Source: Streptomyces sp. RPT161 (GTDB lineage: Bacteria > Actinomycetota > Actinomycetes > Streptomycetales > Streptomycetaceae). From it: a stretch of 64,000 bases of DNA. Positions 39,857 through 51,289 of the stretch are shown here, piece by piece (positions within the stretch are counted from its first letter, which is position 1; every line of letters starts with the position of its first letter). Under the pieces are notes generated by a model that worked only from the letters and a program-made list of their open reading frames with translations, ran no database searches and had not been told where the DNA came from. The stretch is taken from NCBI RefSeq assembly GCF_027533845.1, contig NZ_JAPZVN010000003.1, positions 310,001 through 374,000 on the forward strand, read 5' to 3'. The translations under genes were made by a program, and so were the position numbers.

Positions 39857-41154
39857 GTGAGCTTCCCGTCCATGACCGTCGCCTTGCCCCGCAGGAAGGT
39901 GGCGGTCACCTGGCCCGGCAGCTCAAGCCCCTGGTACGGGGTGTTGCGGCTGCGGGAGGCGAAGCCGGCGGGGTTCACCACACCACGGTATGCCGGATCC
40001 ACCAGCGTGAGGTTGGCGGGCTCACCGGCGGCGATCGGACGGCCGTGACCGCCGAGGCGCCCGATGGCGGCCGGGCGGAACGACATCCGGTCGGCGACCC
40101 CGGACCAGTCCAGCAGGCCGGTGTCGACCATCGTGTGCTGGACCACGGACAGCGCGGTCTCCAGGCCCACCATGCCCATGGCGGCGGCGCCCCACTCGCA
40201 GTCCTTGTCCTCGTGCGGATGCGGCGCGTGGTCCGTGGCGACGCAGTCGATGGTGCCGTCGGCCAGCGCCTCGCGCAGCGCCATGACGTCGGCCTCGGTG
40301 CGCAGCGGCGGGTTGACCTTGTAGACCGGGTTGTACGAGCGCACCAGTTCGTCGGTGAGCAGCAGGTGGTGCGGGGTGACCTCGGCGGTGACGTTCCAGC
40401 CCTTGGACTTCGCCCAGCGCACCAGCTCCACCGAACCGGCGGTCGACAGATGGCAGATGTGCACCCGCGAGCCGACGTGCGCGGCGAGCAGCACGTCACG
40501 GGCGATGATCGACTCCTCGGCGACCGCGGGCCAGCCGCGCAGGCCGAGTTCGGCGGAGACGATGCCCTCGTTCATCTGGGCGCCCTCGGTGAGCCGGGGC
40601 TCCTGGGCGTGCTGGGCGATGACCCCGTCGAAGGCCTTCACGTACTCCAGGGCGCGGCGCATGATCACCGCGTCGTCCACGCACTTGCCGTCGTCGGAGA
40701 AGACGCGTACGCCCGCGGCGGAGTCGTGCATGGCACCCAACTCGGCGAGCTTCTTGCCCTCCAGGCCCACGGTGACGGCGCCGACCGGCTGTACGTCGCA
40801 GTAGCCGGACTCCCTGCCGAGCCGCCAGACCTGCTCCACCACACCGGCGGTGTCGGCGACCGGGAAGGTGTTGGCCATGGCGTGCACGGCGGTGTAGCCG
40901 CCGACGGCGGCGGCGCGGGTGCCGGTGAGCACGGTCTCGGAGTCCTCGCGGCCGGGCTCGCGCAGATGGGTGTGCAGGTCGACCAGGCCGGGGAGGAGGA
41001 CCTGCCCCTGTGCGTCGATGACCGTGGCGCCTTCAGCGCTGGAGACGGTCAGGTCGCTGCCGACGGCGGTGATGGTCTCGTCGACGATGATGACGTCCTG
41101 CGGTTCGCCGCCGAGTACCCTCGCGCCGCGGATCAGGGTCTTGCCGGTCGTCAC
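39853..41154 (-). CDS. pyrC: Dihydroorotase
   Basis: 433 residues. The metal-binding [15 protein letters not shown] (near residue 60) and the later [14 protein letters not shown] motif identify the class I enzyme, which closes carbamoyl aspartate into dihydroorotate. GTG start overlapping the pyrB stop by four bases. Confidence 0.97.
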   Translation of the reverse strand: MTTGKTLIRGARVLGGEPQDVIIVDETITAVGSDLTVSSAEGATVIDAQGQVLLPGLVDLHTHLREPGREDSETVLTGTRAAAVGGYTAVHAMANTFPVADTAGVVEQVWRLGRESGYCDVQPVGAVTVGLEGKKLAELGAMHDSAAGVRVFSDDGKCVDDAVIMRRALEYVKAFDGVIAQHAQEPRLTEGAQMNEGIVSAELGLRGWPAVAEESIIARDVLLAAHVGSRVHICHLSTAGSVELVRWAKSKGWNVTAEVTPHHLLLTDELVRSYNPVYKVNPPLRTEADVMALREALADGTIDCVATDHAPHPHEDKDCEWGAAAMGMVGLETALSVVQHTMVDTGLLDWSGVADRMSFRPAAIGRLGGHGRPIAAGEPANLTLVDPAYRGVVNPAGFASRSRNTPYQGLELPGQVTATFLRGKATVMDGKLT

Positions 41155-42167
41155 TTGTTCTCCTCGGTGCGGTTCTCGGACAGGGCGGGCTCGTTGCCGC
41201 CGAGCAGCAGGTACAGGACAGCCATCCGGACGCTGACGCCGTTGCCGACCTGTTCGACGGCGGTGCAGCGGTCGGAGTCGGCGACCTCGGCGGTGATCTC
41301 CATGCCGCGGTTCATGGGGCCCGGGTGCATCACGATGGCGTGCTCGGGCAGTGCGGCCATGCGCGTCGCGTCGAGCCCGTAGCGGCGGGCGTACTCGCGC
41401 TCGGTGGGGAAGAACGCGGCGTTCATCCGCTCGTTCTGCACCCGCAGCATCATCACCGCGTCGGACTTGGCCAGCACGGAGTCGAGGTCGTAACTGACGT
41501 CGCAGGGCCAGGTCTCCACCCCGATCGGCAGCAGGGTGGGCGGCGCGACCAGGGTGACGTGGGCGCCCAGCGTGCCCAGCAGATGGACGTTGGAGCGGGC
41601 GACGCGGCTGTGCAGCACGTCGCCGACGATGGTGATCCGGCGCCCGGCGAGGTCGCGTCCGGTGCCGTCGCCGGGGCCGTCCTGGTGGCGGGTGGGGCCG
41701 CCGTCGGGGGCGCCGGCGAGGTGGCGGCGCATGGTGAAGGCGTCCAGCAGGGCCTGGGTGGGGTGCTCGTGGGTGCCGTCGCCCGCGTTCACCACGGAGC
41801 CGTTGATCCAGCCGGAGGTGGCCAGCCGGTGCGGGGCGCCGGAGGCGTGGTGGCGGATGACGACGGCGTCGGCGCCCATCGCCTCCAGGGTGAGCGCGGT
41901 GTCCTTCAGCGACTCGCCCTTGGAGACCGAGGAGCCCTTGGCGGAGAAGTTGATGACGTCCGCCGAGAGCCGTTTGGCGGCGGCCTCGAAGGAGATCCGG
42001 GTGCGGGTGGAGTCCTCGAAGAAGAGGTTGACCACGGTGCGCCCGCGCAGCGTGGGCAGCTTCTTGATCGGGCGGTTGGCGACGCGGGCCATCTCCTCCG
42101 CGGTGTCGAGGATCAGCAGGGCGTCGTCACGGGTGAGGTCGGCGGCCGAGATGAGGTGGCGCTTCAT
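41151..42167 (-). CDS. pyrB: Aspartate carbamoyltransferase, catalytic subunit
   Basis: 338 residues. Carbamoyl-phosphate motif [13 protein letters not shown] and [17 protein letters not shown] are clear. A glycine/aspartate-rich insert of about 24 residues (around 151-174) sits between that helix and [15 protein letters not shown] and looks longer than usual. ATG at 42165-42167 is chosen for its GGAG eight bases upstream; a GTG three codons earlier is also in frame. Confidence 0.96.
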   Translation of the reverse strand: MKRHLISAADLTRDDALLILDTAEEMARVANRPIKKLPTLRGRTVVNLFFEDSTRTRISFEAAAKRLSADVINFSAKGSSVSKGESLKDTALTLEAMGADAVVIRHHASGAPHRLATSGWINGSVVNAGDGTHEHPTQALLDAFTMRRHLAGAPDGGPTRHQDGPGDGTGRDLAGRRITIVGDVLHSRVARSNVHLLGTLGAHVTLVAPPTLLPIGVETWPCDVSYDLDSVLAKSDAVMMLRVQNERMNAAFFPTEREYARRYGLDATRMAALPEHAIVMHPGPMNRGMEITAEVADSDRCTAVEQVGNGVSVRMAVLYLLLGGNEPALSENRTEENK

Positions 42168-42251
42168 CGGGTTCACTCCGGAGGGTACGGATATGCGGCA
42201 GGGCTGCGAGGCGCGCGGACAGGGCGGTCCGGGCGCGGCGGCGGGTGTGCC

Positions 42252-42821
42252 CTATTCGTCGTGGGAGCCGGGCTTGACGCCCAGCAGAACGCAGTCCCGG
42301 CCGTCGTTCTCGGCCAGCTGGACCTTGACGGTCTCGCGCAGCGAGGTCGGCAGGTTCTTGCCGACGTAGTCGGCACGGATCGGCAGTTGGCGGTGGCCGC
42401 GGTCGACCAGTACGGCGAGCTGGACGGCGCGCGGTCGGCCGATGTCGTTGATCGCGTCGAGGGCCGCGCGGATGGTGCGGCCGGAGAACAGCACGTCGTC
42501 GACGAGGATGACCAGGCGGCCGTCGATTCCGTCGCCCGGGATCTCGGTGCGGGCGAGCGCGCGCGCCGGGCCGAGCCGCAGGTCGTCGCGGTACATGGTG
42601 ATGTCGAGGGCGCCCACCGGCGTCTTGCGGCCGGTGATCTCGGCGAGCTTGTCGGCGAGCCTGCGGGCGAGAAAGACCCCGCGGGTGGGGATGCCGAGGA
42701 GCACCACGTCGTCGGCGCCCTTGGCGCGTTCGACGATCTCGTGGGCGATACGGGTGAGGACCCGTGCGATGTCCGGCGCTTCCAGGACTGGGCGCACCGG
42801 TGTGGAACGGTCGTCGACCAT
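42252..42821 (-). CDS. pyrR: Pyrimidine operon regulator PyrR / uracil phosphoribosyltransferase
   Basis: 189 residues. PRPP-binding motif [18 protein letters not shown] and [13 protein letters not shown] identify PyrR, an RNA-binding protein that represses pyr expression when UMP is high. First gene of the operon. A PyrR-type RNA hairpin lies immediately before its ribosome binding site. Confidence 0.95.
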   Translation of the reverse strand: MVDDRSTPVRPVLEAPDIARVLTRIAHEIVERAKGADDVVLLGIPTRGVFLARRLADKLAEITGRKTPVGALDITMYRDDLRLGPARALARTEIPGDGIDGRLVILVDDVLFSGRTIRAALDAINDIGRPRAVQLAVLVDRGHRQLPIRADYVGKNLPTSLRETVKVQLAENDGRDCVLLGVKPGSHDE

Positions 42822-42840
42822 GGGTCGTGAGACCTCCTTC

Positions 42841-42858
42841 CCCGCCTCACGGGACGGG
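42841..42858 (-). promoter_or_regulatory. PyrR-binding RNA hairpin abutting the pyrR ribosome binding site
   Basis: The minus strand reads CCCGTCCCGTGAGGCGGG. Within it GTCCCGTGAGGC fits the known PyrR loop consensus (ARUCCNGNGAGGYU) at nearly every position, and CCCG/CGGG closes the stem. The pyrR GGAGG follows four bases later. This layout fits translational repression, as described for mycobacterial PyrR. Confidence 0.7.
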
Positions 42859-42942
42859 CATTAAAGGACGTCAGGGGTACGTAGTCACGGTACCAGGCCG
42901 GGCGGACGGCTCTTTTCCGGGGGTCATCCGGAACCATTCCGC

Positions 42943-42972
42943 TTGACGAAGCCAAATTACGCTGCGTAACCT
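42943..42972 (+). promoter_or_regulatory. bldD: Candidate bldD promoter
   Basis: TTGACG (42943-42948) and TAACCT (42967-42972) with an 18-base spacer. The -10 touches the BldD box at 42971-42981. Confidence 0.5.
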
Positions 42973-42981
42973 CACAGTGAG
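42971..42981. promoter_or_regulatory. bldD: BldD box (autoregulatory operator)
   Basis: CTCACAGTGAG is a perfect 11-base palindrome that fits the known BldD half-site pattern AGTGA/TCAC. It lies 28 bases before the bldD start and overlaps the candidate -10, as expected for autorepression. Confidence 0.7.
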
Positions 42982-43008
42982 TTACCAAGTGTCCATCCGG
43001 GGAGCCTT

Positions 43009-43509
43009 ATGTCCAGCGATTACGCCAAACAGCTCGGAGCGAAGCTCCGAGCGATCCGCACGCAGCAGGGTCTCTCCCTCCACGGCGTCGAGGAGAAGTC
43101 CCAGGGCCGCTGGAAGGCCGTCGTCGTCGGCTCCTACGAGCGTGGCGACCGCGCGGTGACCGTGCAGCGGCTCGCCGAGCTGGCCGACTTCTACGGGGTC
43201 CCGGTGCAGGAGCTGCTGCCCGGCAGCGCCCCCGGTGGCGCCGCCGAGCCGCCGCCGAAGCTCGTGCTCGACCTGGAGCGGCTGGCCCAGGTGCCGTCCG
43301 AGAAGGCGGGCCCGCTGCAGCGGTACGCCGCGACCATCCAGAGCCAGCGCGGCGACTACAACGGCAAGGTGCTCTCGATCCGCCAGGACGACCTGCGCAC
43401 CCTCGCCGTGATCTACGACCAGTCGCCCTCGGTGCTGACCGAGCAGCTGATCGGCTGGGGTGTGCTGGACGCCGACGCGCGTCGGGCAGTGCAGCCAGAG
43501 GAGGGCTGA
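43009..43509 (+). CDS. bldD: Developmental master regulator BldD
   Basis: 166 residues, the standard length. N-terminal XRE helix-turn-helix (LGAKLRAIRTQQGLSLHGVEEKS) and a C-terminal domain with the cyclic-di-GMP signature Arg114-Gly-Asp116 followed after eight residues by Arg125-Gln-Asp-Asp128. With bound c-di-GMP it represses sporulation genes during vegetative growth. GGGGAG precedes the ATG. Monocistronic and divergent from pyrR, with two hairpins downstream. Confidence 0.97.
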   Translation: MSSDYAKQLGAKLRAIRTQQGLSLHGVEEKSQGRWKAVVVGSYERGDRAVTVQRLAELADFYGVPVQELLPGSAPGGAAEPPPKLVLDLERLAQVPSEKAGPLQRYAATIQSQRGDYNGKVLSIRQDDLRTLAVIYDQSPSVLTEQLIGWGVLDADARRAVQPEEG

Positions 43510-43515
43510 GCCCAT

Positions 43516-43532
43516 AGGTGCCTTTGGCACCT
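43516..43532 (+). terminator. Small hairpin after bldD
   Basis: AGGTGCC and GGCACCT form a 7-base stem around TTT, seven bases after the bldD stop. Confidence 0.5.
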
Positions 43533-43567
43533 GTGTTGCAGAAACGTCCCACTGAGTGCATCAGCGC

Positions 43568-43602
43568 AGAGGGCCCGGAACACCTTGTGTTCCGGGCCCT
43601 CT
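43568..43602. terminator. Bidirectional terminator between bldD and nusB
   Basis: AGAGGGCCCGGAACAC (43568-43583) and GTGTTCCGGGCCCTCT (43587-43602): perfect 16-base stem with a 3-base loop, between convergent genes. Confidence 0.85.
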
Positions 43603-43615
43603 CGCGTTCGGTGCG

Positions 43616-44044
43616 TCACTGGGTGCGCAGCGTCGGCTTGAGCTCCTTCAGCCGGGCCAGCAGGCCGTTGACGAAGGACGGCGACTCGTCGGTGGAGAAC
43701 TCCTTGACGAGCTGCACCGCCTCGTCCAGCACCACCGCGTCCGGGATGTCGTCCTCCCAGAGCAGCTCGTACGCGCCGAGCCGCAGCACGTTGCGGTCCA
43801 CCGCGGGCATCCGGTCCATGGTCCAGCCGACCGCGTAGGTGGCGATCAGCTCGTCGACCCGTGCGGCGTGGTCCTCGTAACCCTCGACGAGCCGCATCGT
43901 GTACTCGGTGACGGGCGGCTGTCGGTCGTCGGTCCGGGCGAGCCGGATCCAGTCCGCCATGACGGTCCTGGGCGCGGCGCCGCGCTGGTCCGCCTCGAAG
44001 AGGATCTGGAAAGCGCGCTTGCGGGCCTTGGTACGGGCAGCCAC
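43616..44044 (-). CDS. nusB: Transcription antitermination factor NusB
   Basis: 142 residues, all-helical NusB fold: ARTKARKRAFQILFEADQRG at the start, YAVGWTMDRMPAVDRNVLRLGAYELLW and VVLDEAVQLVKEFSTDESPSFVNGLL. It joins the rRNA antitermination complex. GTG start two bases after the efp stop. Confidence 0.96.
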   Translation of the reverse strand: MAARTKARKRAFQILFEADQRGAAPRTVMADWIRLARTDDRQPPVTEYTMRLVEGYEDHAARVDELIATYAVGWTMDRMPAVDRNVLRLGAYELLWEDDIPDAVVLDEAVQLVKEFSTDESPSFVNGLLARLKELKPTLRTQ

Positions 44045-44046
44045 GG

Positions 44047-44613
44047 TTAGCTGTTCACCCGGCCGAGGTAGTCACCAGTGCGGGTGTCCACCTTGATCTT
44101 CTCACCGGTGGTGATGAACAGCGGGACCTGGATCTCGTAGCCGGTCTCCAGCGTGGCGGGCTTGGTGCCGCCGGTGGAGCGGTCACCCTGCACACCCGGC
44201 TCGGTGTTCTGGATGGTGAGCTCGACTGCGGCCGGGAGCTCGACGTAGAGGACCGAGCCCTCGTGCGTCGCCACGACGGCCTCGAAGCCCTCGATCATGA
44301 AGTTGGCGGCGTCGCCAACGGACTTGCGGTCCACGTGGATCTGGTCGTAGGTGTCCATGTCCATGAAGACGAAGTACTCGCCGTCCATGTACGAGAACTG
44401 CATTCCGCGCTTGTCGACGGTGGCCGTCTCGACCTTCACGCCTGCGTTGAAGGTCTTGTCGACGACCTTGCCGGAGAGCACGTTCTTGAGCTTGGTGCGG
44501 ACGAAGGCAGGGCCCTTGCCCGGCTTGACGTGCTGGAACTCAACGACGGACCAGAGCTGGTCGCCGTCGAGCTTGAGCACCATGCCGTTCTTGAGGTCGT
44601 TCGTGCTGGCCAC
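44047..44613 (-). CDS. efp: Elongation factor P
   Basis: 188 residues, three beta-barrels. N-terminal [17 protein letters not shown] carries the tip lysine (Lys33 in PGKG), C-terminal [24 protein letters not shown] is the family end. It rescues ribosomes stalled at polyproline. GTG start at 44611-44613; an AGGAG lies rather far upstream (about 13 bases). In an operon with the M24 peptidase-like gene and nusB. Confidence 0.96.
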   Translation of the reverse strand: MASTNDLKNGMVLKLDGDQLWSVVEFQHVKPGKGPAFVRTKLKNVLSGKVVDKTFNAGVKVETATVDKRGMQFSYMDGEYFVFMDMDTYDQIHVDRKSVGDAANFMIEGFEAVVATHEGSVLYVELPAAVELTIQNTEPGVQGDRSTGGTKPATLETGYEIQVPLFITTGEKIKVDTRTGDYLGRVNS

Positions 44614-44662
44614 GGTCGCGGAATCTCCTGAGAGTGCTGCATCGGAAACCAGAAAGCGCCCG

Positions 44663-45769
44663 CTACAAGGCGAGCAGTTCCTTGGTCGTGATGGTGAGTA
44701 GCTCGGGCCCGCCGTCCGCCGTGGGGCGTACGACGAGTGTGTCGTCGATCCGGACACCGCCCCGGTCCGGGAAGTGGACCCCCGGCTCGACGGTGACCGG
44801 CACACAAGCGTCCAGTTTACCCATGGCTGAGGGGGTGAGCCGAGGGTCCTCGTCGATTTCGAGTCCCACGCCGTGTCCGGTCCACGATCCGGCGGCCTCA
44901 CCGTGGCCCGCCCGCTCCAGCACCCGGCGCGCGGCGAGGTCGACCTCCCGGCAGCTGGCGCCCGGTGCCAGGGCCTCGCGGCCGGCCCGCTGGGCGTCGA
45001 ACACGACGTCGTACAGGTCGATCTGCCAGTTCGCCGGTGCGGCGCCGATGACAAAGGTACGGCCGACCTCGCAGCGGTAGCCGCGGTAGCAGGCGCCGAG
45101 GCAGACGGTCAGGAAGTCGCCCTCCTCGACCCGCCGGTCGGTGGGGCGGTGCCGGGCGGCGCCCGAGTGCGGGCCGGTGCCGACGTAGGTGGGGAAGGCG
45201 GGGCCGTCCGCGCCGTGGTCGGCGAGACGACGCTCCAGCTCCAGGGCGAGGTGCCGTTCGGTGCGGCCGACCAGGATGGACTCCAGCAGCTCGCCCAGCG
45301 CCTGGTCGGTGATCTCGGCGGCGATCCGCAGGCAGGCGATCTCCTCCTCGTCCTTGACCAGCCGCAGCTGCTCCACGGCCTGGCCGAGGTCGAGCAGGCG
45401 CAGGCTCGGCGTGACGGAGGCGATGGCCCGGTGCCGGGCGACGGTCAGATGGTGCTCCTCGACCGCGAGGCTGTCGGCGCCCAGGCCCGGGGCGAGGTCG
45501 GCCGCGGCCACCGCGGGGTCGCCGTCCGGCGACGGCAGCACCACGCGCCGCAGGTCGTCCGGTGGGGTGCCCTCGCCCGGTTCCCCGTACACCCGGCGGC
45601 GGTGGACCAGCAGGTCCTCCGCGGGCGCCAGCATCAGTACGGCGTCGGACGGCGCCCAGCCGGTCAGATAGCGGATGTTGGCGGGTCGGGAGACCAGCGC
45701 CGCGGCGGATCCAGCCGCCGAGCACCGCTCCCGTAGCCGCAACCGGCGGGAAGCGTGCACCTCGGACAT
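44663..45769 (-). CDS. M24 family Xaa-Pro peptidase-like protein with altered metal ligands
   Basis: 368 residues. An N-terminal creatinase-like domain (about 1-135) and a C-terminal pita-bread M24 domain. In active M24 enzymes five residues (Asp, Asp, His, Glu, Glu) hold two metals. Here, aligned by eye, they are Cys213 (VCLGA instead of xDFGA), Glu224, His299, Glu328 and Asp342, so three of five are changed, the first drastically. His191 near the active site remains. It may be inactive or have a different role. It is the first gene before efp and nusB, the place usually held by pepQ. Confidence 0.8.
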   Translation of the reverse strand: MSEVHASRRLRLRERCSAAGSAAALVSRPANIRYLTGWAPSDAVLMLAPAEDLLVHRRRVYGEPGEGTPPDDLRRVVLPSPDGDPAVAAADLAPGLGADSLAVEEHHLTVARHRAIASVTPSLRLLDLGQAVEQLRLVKDEEEIACLRIAAEITDQALGELLESILVGRTERHLALELERRLADHGADGPAFPTYVGTGPHSGAARHRPTDRRVEEGDFLTVCLGACYRGYRCEVGRTFVIGAAPANWQIDLYDVVFDAQRAGREALAPGASCREVDLAARRVLERAGHGEAAGSWTGHGVGLEIDEDPRLTPSAMGKLDACVPVTVEPGVHFPDRGGVRIDDTLVVRPTADGGPELLTITTKELLAL

Positions 45770-46137
45770 GTGCCGAGCGTACGCAACACTCGCTCGCAAG
45801 ACCTCCGGACCGGGTCCGGACGGGTCCCTGCGGGCCGTGTCCGCGCCCCCACGCCGGGCGGCGCCGGTGGGGGTTCTGTCCGCCGTCACGGCGGGAGGAA
45901 GTCCGCCACCGCGCGCCCCGGCGGGCCCTAATCGGCTTGCGGCCGGTTCGCACCGCCCGACTACGCCGCAGGGGTTGCCCGCCGTCGTGGGGGAAGAGAC
46001 TTGGCCGCCGCGGGCACGGATACGCGGACGGAAGAACCTCGGTGGGCGCAAGCCCCGCCGGGGTCTGCGACGGGGTCCCGAGTGGCGGGTTCCGAGCGAG
46101 GCCGGGTGGGCGGGAGAGAAACCCCGGCGGGGACCGG
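45770..46137. other. Gene-poor gap upstream of the M24-efp-nusB operon
   Basis: About 370 bases. Open frames cross it only as extensions of the M24 frame or antisense frames. I see no RNA gene, clear promoter or strong hairpin. It should hold the promoter of the M24-efp-nusB operon. Confidence 0.45.
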
Positions 46138-46914
46138 CTAGTGGGCGGTGAGGGAGCGGGTCACGACGCGGTCCAGGGCCTCCGCCGTCGCGGGGACGTC
46201 CAGCTGGGAGTTGTCGATGATGGGCAGACCCGACCCGTACCAGCCCGCCATGCGGCCGTGGATACGGGCCACCTCCTCGTCGGACAGACGCCGGTTGCCG
46301 GTGCGCTCGGCGTTGCGGGCCAGTACGACCTCCAGGCCCGGCAGCAGGACCACGGGCAGCAGCCCGGGTCCGACGTGCCGTTTCCAGCCACCGAGGCCGA
46401 CCACCGGCCGGTCCGGGAAGACCGCGTCGTCGATGATGCAGGAGATGCCGTTGGCCAGGAAGTTACGGGCGGAGAACCCGCAGGTGCGCCGGGCCAGCCG
46501 GTACTGCGCCTCGGAGTGCTCGTTCCAGCCGGACTGCGGATCGGCGAACCCGGACCGCACCCACTCCCGAACGTCGTCCAGGCTGATGTGCGCGGTCGGC
46601 GCACCGCGGTGGTCGGCCCAGTACCGCGCGACGGTGGTCTTGCCCGCCCCCGCCGGACCGATGAGCAGCACCGCGACCGGTGCGTACGAGGGGGCCGCCG
46701 GCATCGCCATGGCGGCCGGGGGCAGCGGGAAGTGCCCGGTGATGGCCGCCGGAGCCGGACCGGGCACCGGGCCCGGCGGCGCGGGCCACGGCGGAGGCAC
46801 GGGCGGTTCCTGCGGGACCGGGCCGGAGCCGGGCCGTCCGTGCGGGGCCGGGGGGATCCAGCCAGCGGCACCCCCGTGAGGCGGTGGCAGCGGCACCCCC
46901 ACAGCATGCTGCAT
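46138..46914 (-). CDS. P-loop ATP-binding protein (AAA/kinase-like)
   Basis: 258 residues. The first 75 residues are proline/glycine-rich and probably disordered. A P-loop NTPase follows with Walker A GPAGAGKTT (86-94), SLDDVREWVRSG and a later IDDAVFPDRP; it resembles small-molecule or zeta-toxin-like kinases (phosphotransferase-type P-loop proteins). The substrate is unknown. The ATG at 46912-46914 is chosen because the frame upstream is not protein-like. It stands alone between the aro operon terminator and the efp operon. Confidence 0.7.
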   Translation of the reverse strand: MQHAVGVPLPPPHGGAAGWIPPAPHGRPGSGPVPQEPPVPPPWPAPPGPVPGPAPAAITGHFPLPPAAMAMPAAPSYAPVAVLLIGPAGAGKTTVARYWADHRGAPTAHISLDDVREWVRSGFADPQSGWNEHSEAQYRLARRTCGFSARNFLANGISCIIDDAVFPDRPVVGLGGWKRHVGPGLLPVVLLPGLEVVLARNAERTGNRRLSDEEVARIHGRMAGWYGSGLPIIDNSQLDVPATAEALDRVVTRSLTAH

Positions 46915-47033
46915 CTCGGCGCACTCCGTCTCGTGCCGATCGGAACTGTGTCGGACCCCGGCGCTATGACCGGTCCGACACCGAACCGTACCGCCCCCGG
47001 CCGTAGTTGTGTGAACGACCAGGGGACGGTCAA

Positions 47034-47059
47034 GGTGCCCGGACAGACGTCCGGGCACC
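47034..47059 (-). terminator. Hairpin terminator at the end of the aro operon
   Basis: GGTGCCCGGAC (47034-47044) and GTCCGGGCACC (47049-47059): perfect 11-base stem, 4-base loop, two bases after the aroQ stop. Confidence 0.8.
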
Positions 47060-47061
47060 GT

Positions 47062-49134
<2,073 letters not shown>

Positions 49135-49138
<4 letters not shown>

Positions 49139-50319
49139 CGGATCACCAGGTTGTCGAGGTATCCGGTGACGTTGCGCCGGGTCTCGGCGACCGAGTCGCC
49201 GCCGAACTTCTCGGCCACGGCGTCCGCCAGCACCAGCGCGACCATCGCCTCGGCCACGATCCCCGCGGCGGGCACCGCGCAGACATCGGACCGCTGGTGG
49301 TGCGCCTGGGTGGGTTCACCGGTGGTGACGTCCACGGTCGCCAGCGCCCGCGGGACGGTGGCGATGGGCTTCATCGCGGCCCGTACCCGCAGGAGCTCAC
49401 CGGTGGTGAGGCCGCCCTCGGTGCCGCCGGAGCGGCCGGAGGCGCGGCGGATTCCCTCCTCGGTGGGCAGGATCTCGTCGTGCGCCTTCGACCCCGGCAC
49501 CCGGGCCAACTCGAAGCCGTCGCCCACCTCCACGCCCTTGATCGCCTGGATGCCCATCAGCGCGGCGGCCAGCCGGGCGTCGAGACGGCGGTCCCAGTGC
49601 ACATGCGAGCCCAGGCCCACCGGTACCCCGTAGGCCAGCACCTCGACCACGCCGCCGAGGGTGTCGCCGTCCTTGTGCGCCTGGTCGATCTCGGCCACCA
49701 TCGCCTCGCCGGCGGCGGAGTCCAGGCAGCGCACCGGGTCGGCGTCCAGCCGCTCGACGTCAGCGGGCTTGGGGTAGACGCCGTAGGGCGCCTTGGCCGC
49801 GCCCAACTCCACGACGTGCGAGACGATCTCGATGCCGGCGGTCTCCTTCAGGTACGACCGCGCCACCGTGCCGAGCGCCACGCGGGCCGCGGTCTCCCGC
49901 GCCGAGGCCCGCTCCAGCACCGGACGGGCCTCGTCGAAGCCGTACTTCTGCATGCCCGCCAGATCGGCGTGGCCCGGACGCGGCCTGGTCAGCGGGGCGT
50001 TGCGGGCCAGCTCGGCGAGTTCGGCCGGGTCGACCGGGTCGGCCGCCATGACCTTCTCCCACTTGGGCCACTCGGTGTTGCCCACCATGATCGCCACCGG
50101 CGATCCCAGGGTGAGACCGTGCCGCACCCCGCCGAGGAAGGTGACCTCGTCCCGCTCGAACTTCATCCGGGCGCCGCGGCCGTACCCCAGCCGCCTGCGG
50201 GCCAGGGCGTCCGCCACCATCTCCGTCGTCACCGGTACCCCCGCAGGCAGCCCCTCCAGTGTCGCCACCAGGGCCGGGCCGTGCGACTCCCCCGCCGTCA
50301 ACCAGCGCAACCTACTCAA
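49135..50319 (-). CDS. aroC: Chorismate synthase
   Basis: 394 residues. Begins [26 protein letters not shown] and has [15 protein letters not shown], both family signatures, with the FMN-binding [10 protein letters not shown] region. It makes chorismate, the pathway end product. TTG start at 50317-50319, chosen for GAGAGGG seven bases upstream. Confidence 0.96.
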
Positions 50320-50434
50320 CGGTGTTCCCTCTCTCCTGTGCCCGCCGGAAGTCCTCGAACCGCGAACGTCCTCGGATCCGATCCTCCCACGGGACACCGA
50401 CAAGCCGGGCACCAGTCCGTCGAACGGACAGCAC

Positions 50435-51289
50435 TCAACGTGCGGCGAGCGCCGCCTCCCCGGCCGCCCGCATCGCGGCGAGCGGCGCCGGGCGGCGGCC
50501 GGTCATCAGCTCGACCTGGAGCACCGCCTGGTGCACCAGCAGGTCCAGGCCGCCGACCAGCGCGCCGCCACGCGCCGACCAGGCCGCCGCCAGCGGCGTC
50601 GGCCACGGCTCGTAGAGCACGTCGAACAGCGCACCGGGCTGGTCCGGCACCTCGGCCGCGAGCGCGTCGGTGGCACCCGCGGGGGTGGTGGCGATCACCA
50701 GGGGGGCGGTGAAGGCGTCCGCCGCGGCCGACCAGTCCCGGGTGCGCACGGCCACGCCGAGCCGCTCCCCCCACTCCCGCATCTCGACGGCCCGCGCCTC
50801 GCTGCGCACGTAGGCGGTGACCTCGGCCGAGCAGATCCGGGCGAGCGCGGCCAGCGCGGAGGAGGCGGTGGCTCCGGCTCCCAGGATCGCCGCGGCGTCG
50901 ACGCTGTCCACACCGCGTTCCCGCAGCGCGGCGACCATGCCGGGGATGTCGGTGTTCTCCCCGAGGCGCCGCCCGTCCGCGGTGAAGACGACGGTGTTGA
51001 CGGCCTCCACGGACGCCGCCGTGTCGCTGATCTCGTCCAGCAGCGGGATCACCGCGCGCTTGAGCGGCATGGTCAGCGACAGCCCGGCCCAGGGCTTCCG
51101 GTCGTCGCCGATCGAGGCGAGGAAGCCGGGCAGCGCCGCCTCGTCCACCTCATGCCGTTCGTACTCCCAGCCCTCCAGGCCCAGGGCCCGGTAGGCGGCG
51201 CGGTGCAGCACCGGGGAGAGCGAGTGGGCGATGGGCGATCCGAGGACCGCCGCGCGGTGGGGCCGGGCGGCCCGGGAAGGGGTCGACAT
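50435..51289 (-). CDS. aroE: Shikimate dehydrogenase
   Basis: 284 residues. Substrate domain [26 protein letters not shown], the catalytic lysine in [18 protein letters not shown] and NADP domain [13 protein letters not shown]. Fourth step of the shikimate pathway. ATG at 51287-51289 shares one base with the mltG stop (TGATG). A gap of 115 bases separates it from aroC. Confidence 0.95.
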   Translation of the reverse strand: MSTPSRAARPHRAAVLGSPIAHSLSPVLHRAAYRALGLEGWEYERHEVDEAALPGFLASIGDDRKPWAGLSLTMPLKRAVIPLLDEISDTAASVEAVNTVVFTADGRRLGENTDIPGMVAALRERGVDSVDAAAILGAGATASSALAALARICSAEVTAYVRSEARAVEMREWGERLGVAVRTRDWSAAADAFTAPLVIATTPAGATDALAAEVPDQPGALFDVLYEPWPTPLAAAWSARGGALVGGLDLLVHQAVLQVELMTGRRPAPLAAMRAAGEAALAAR

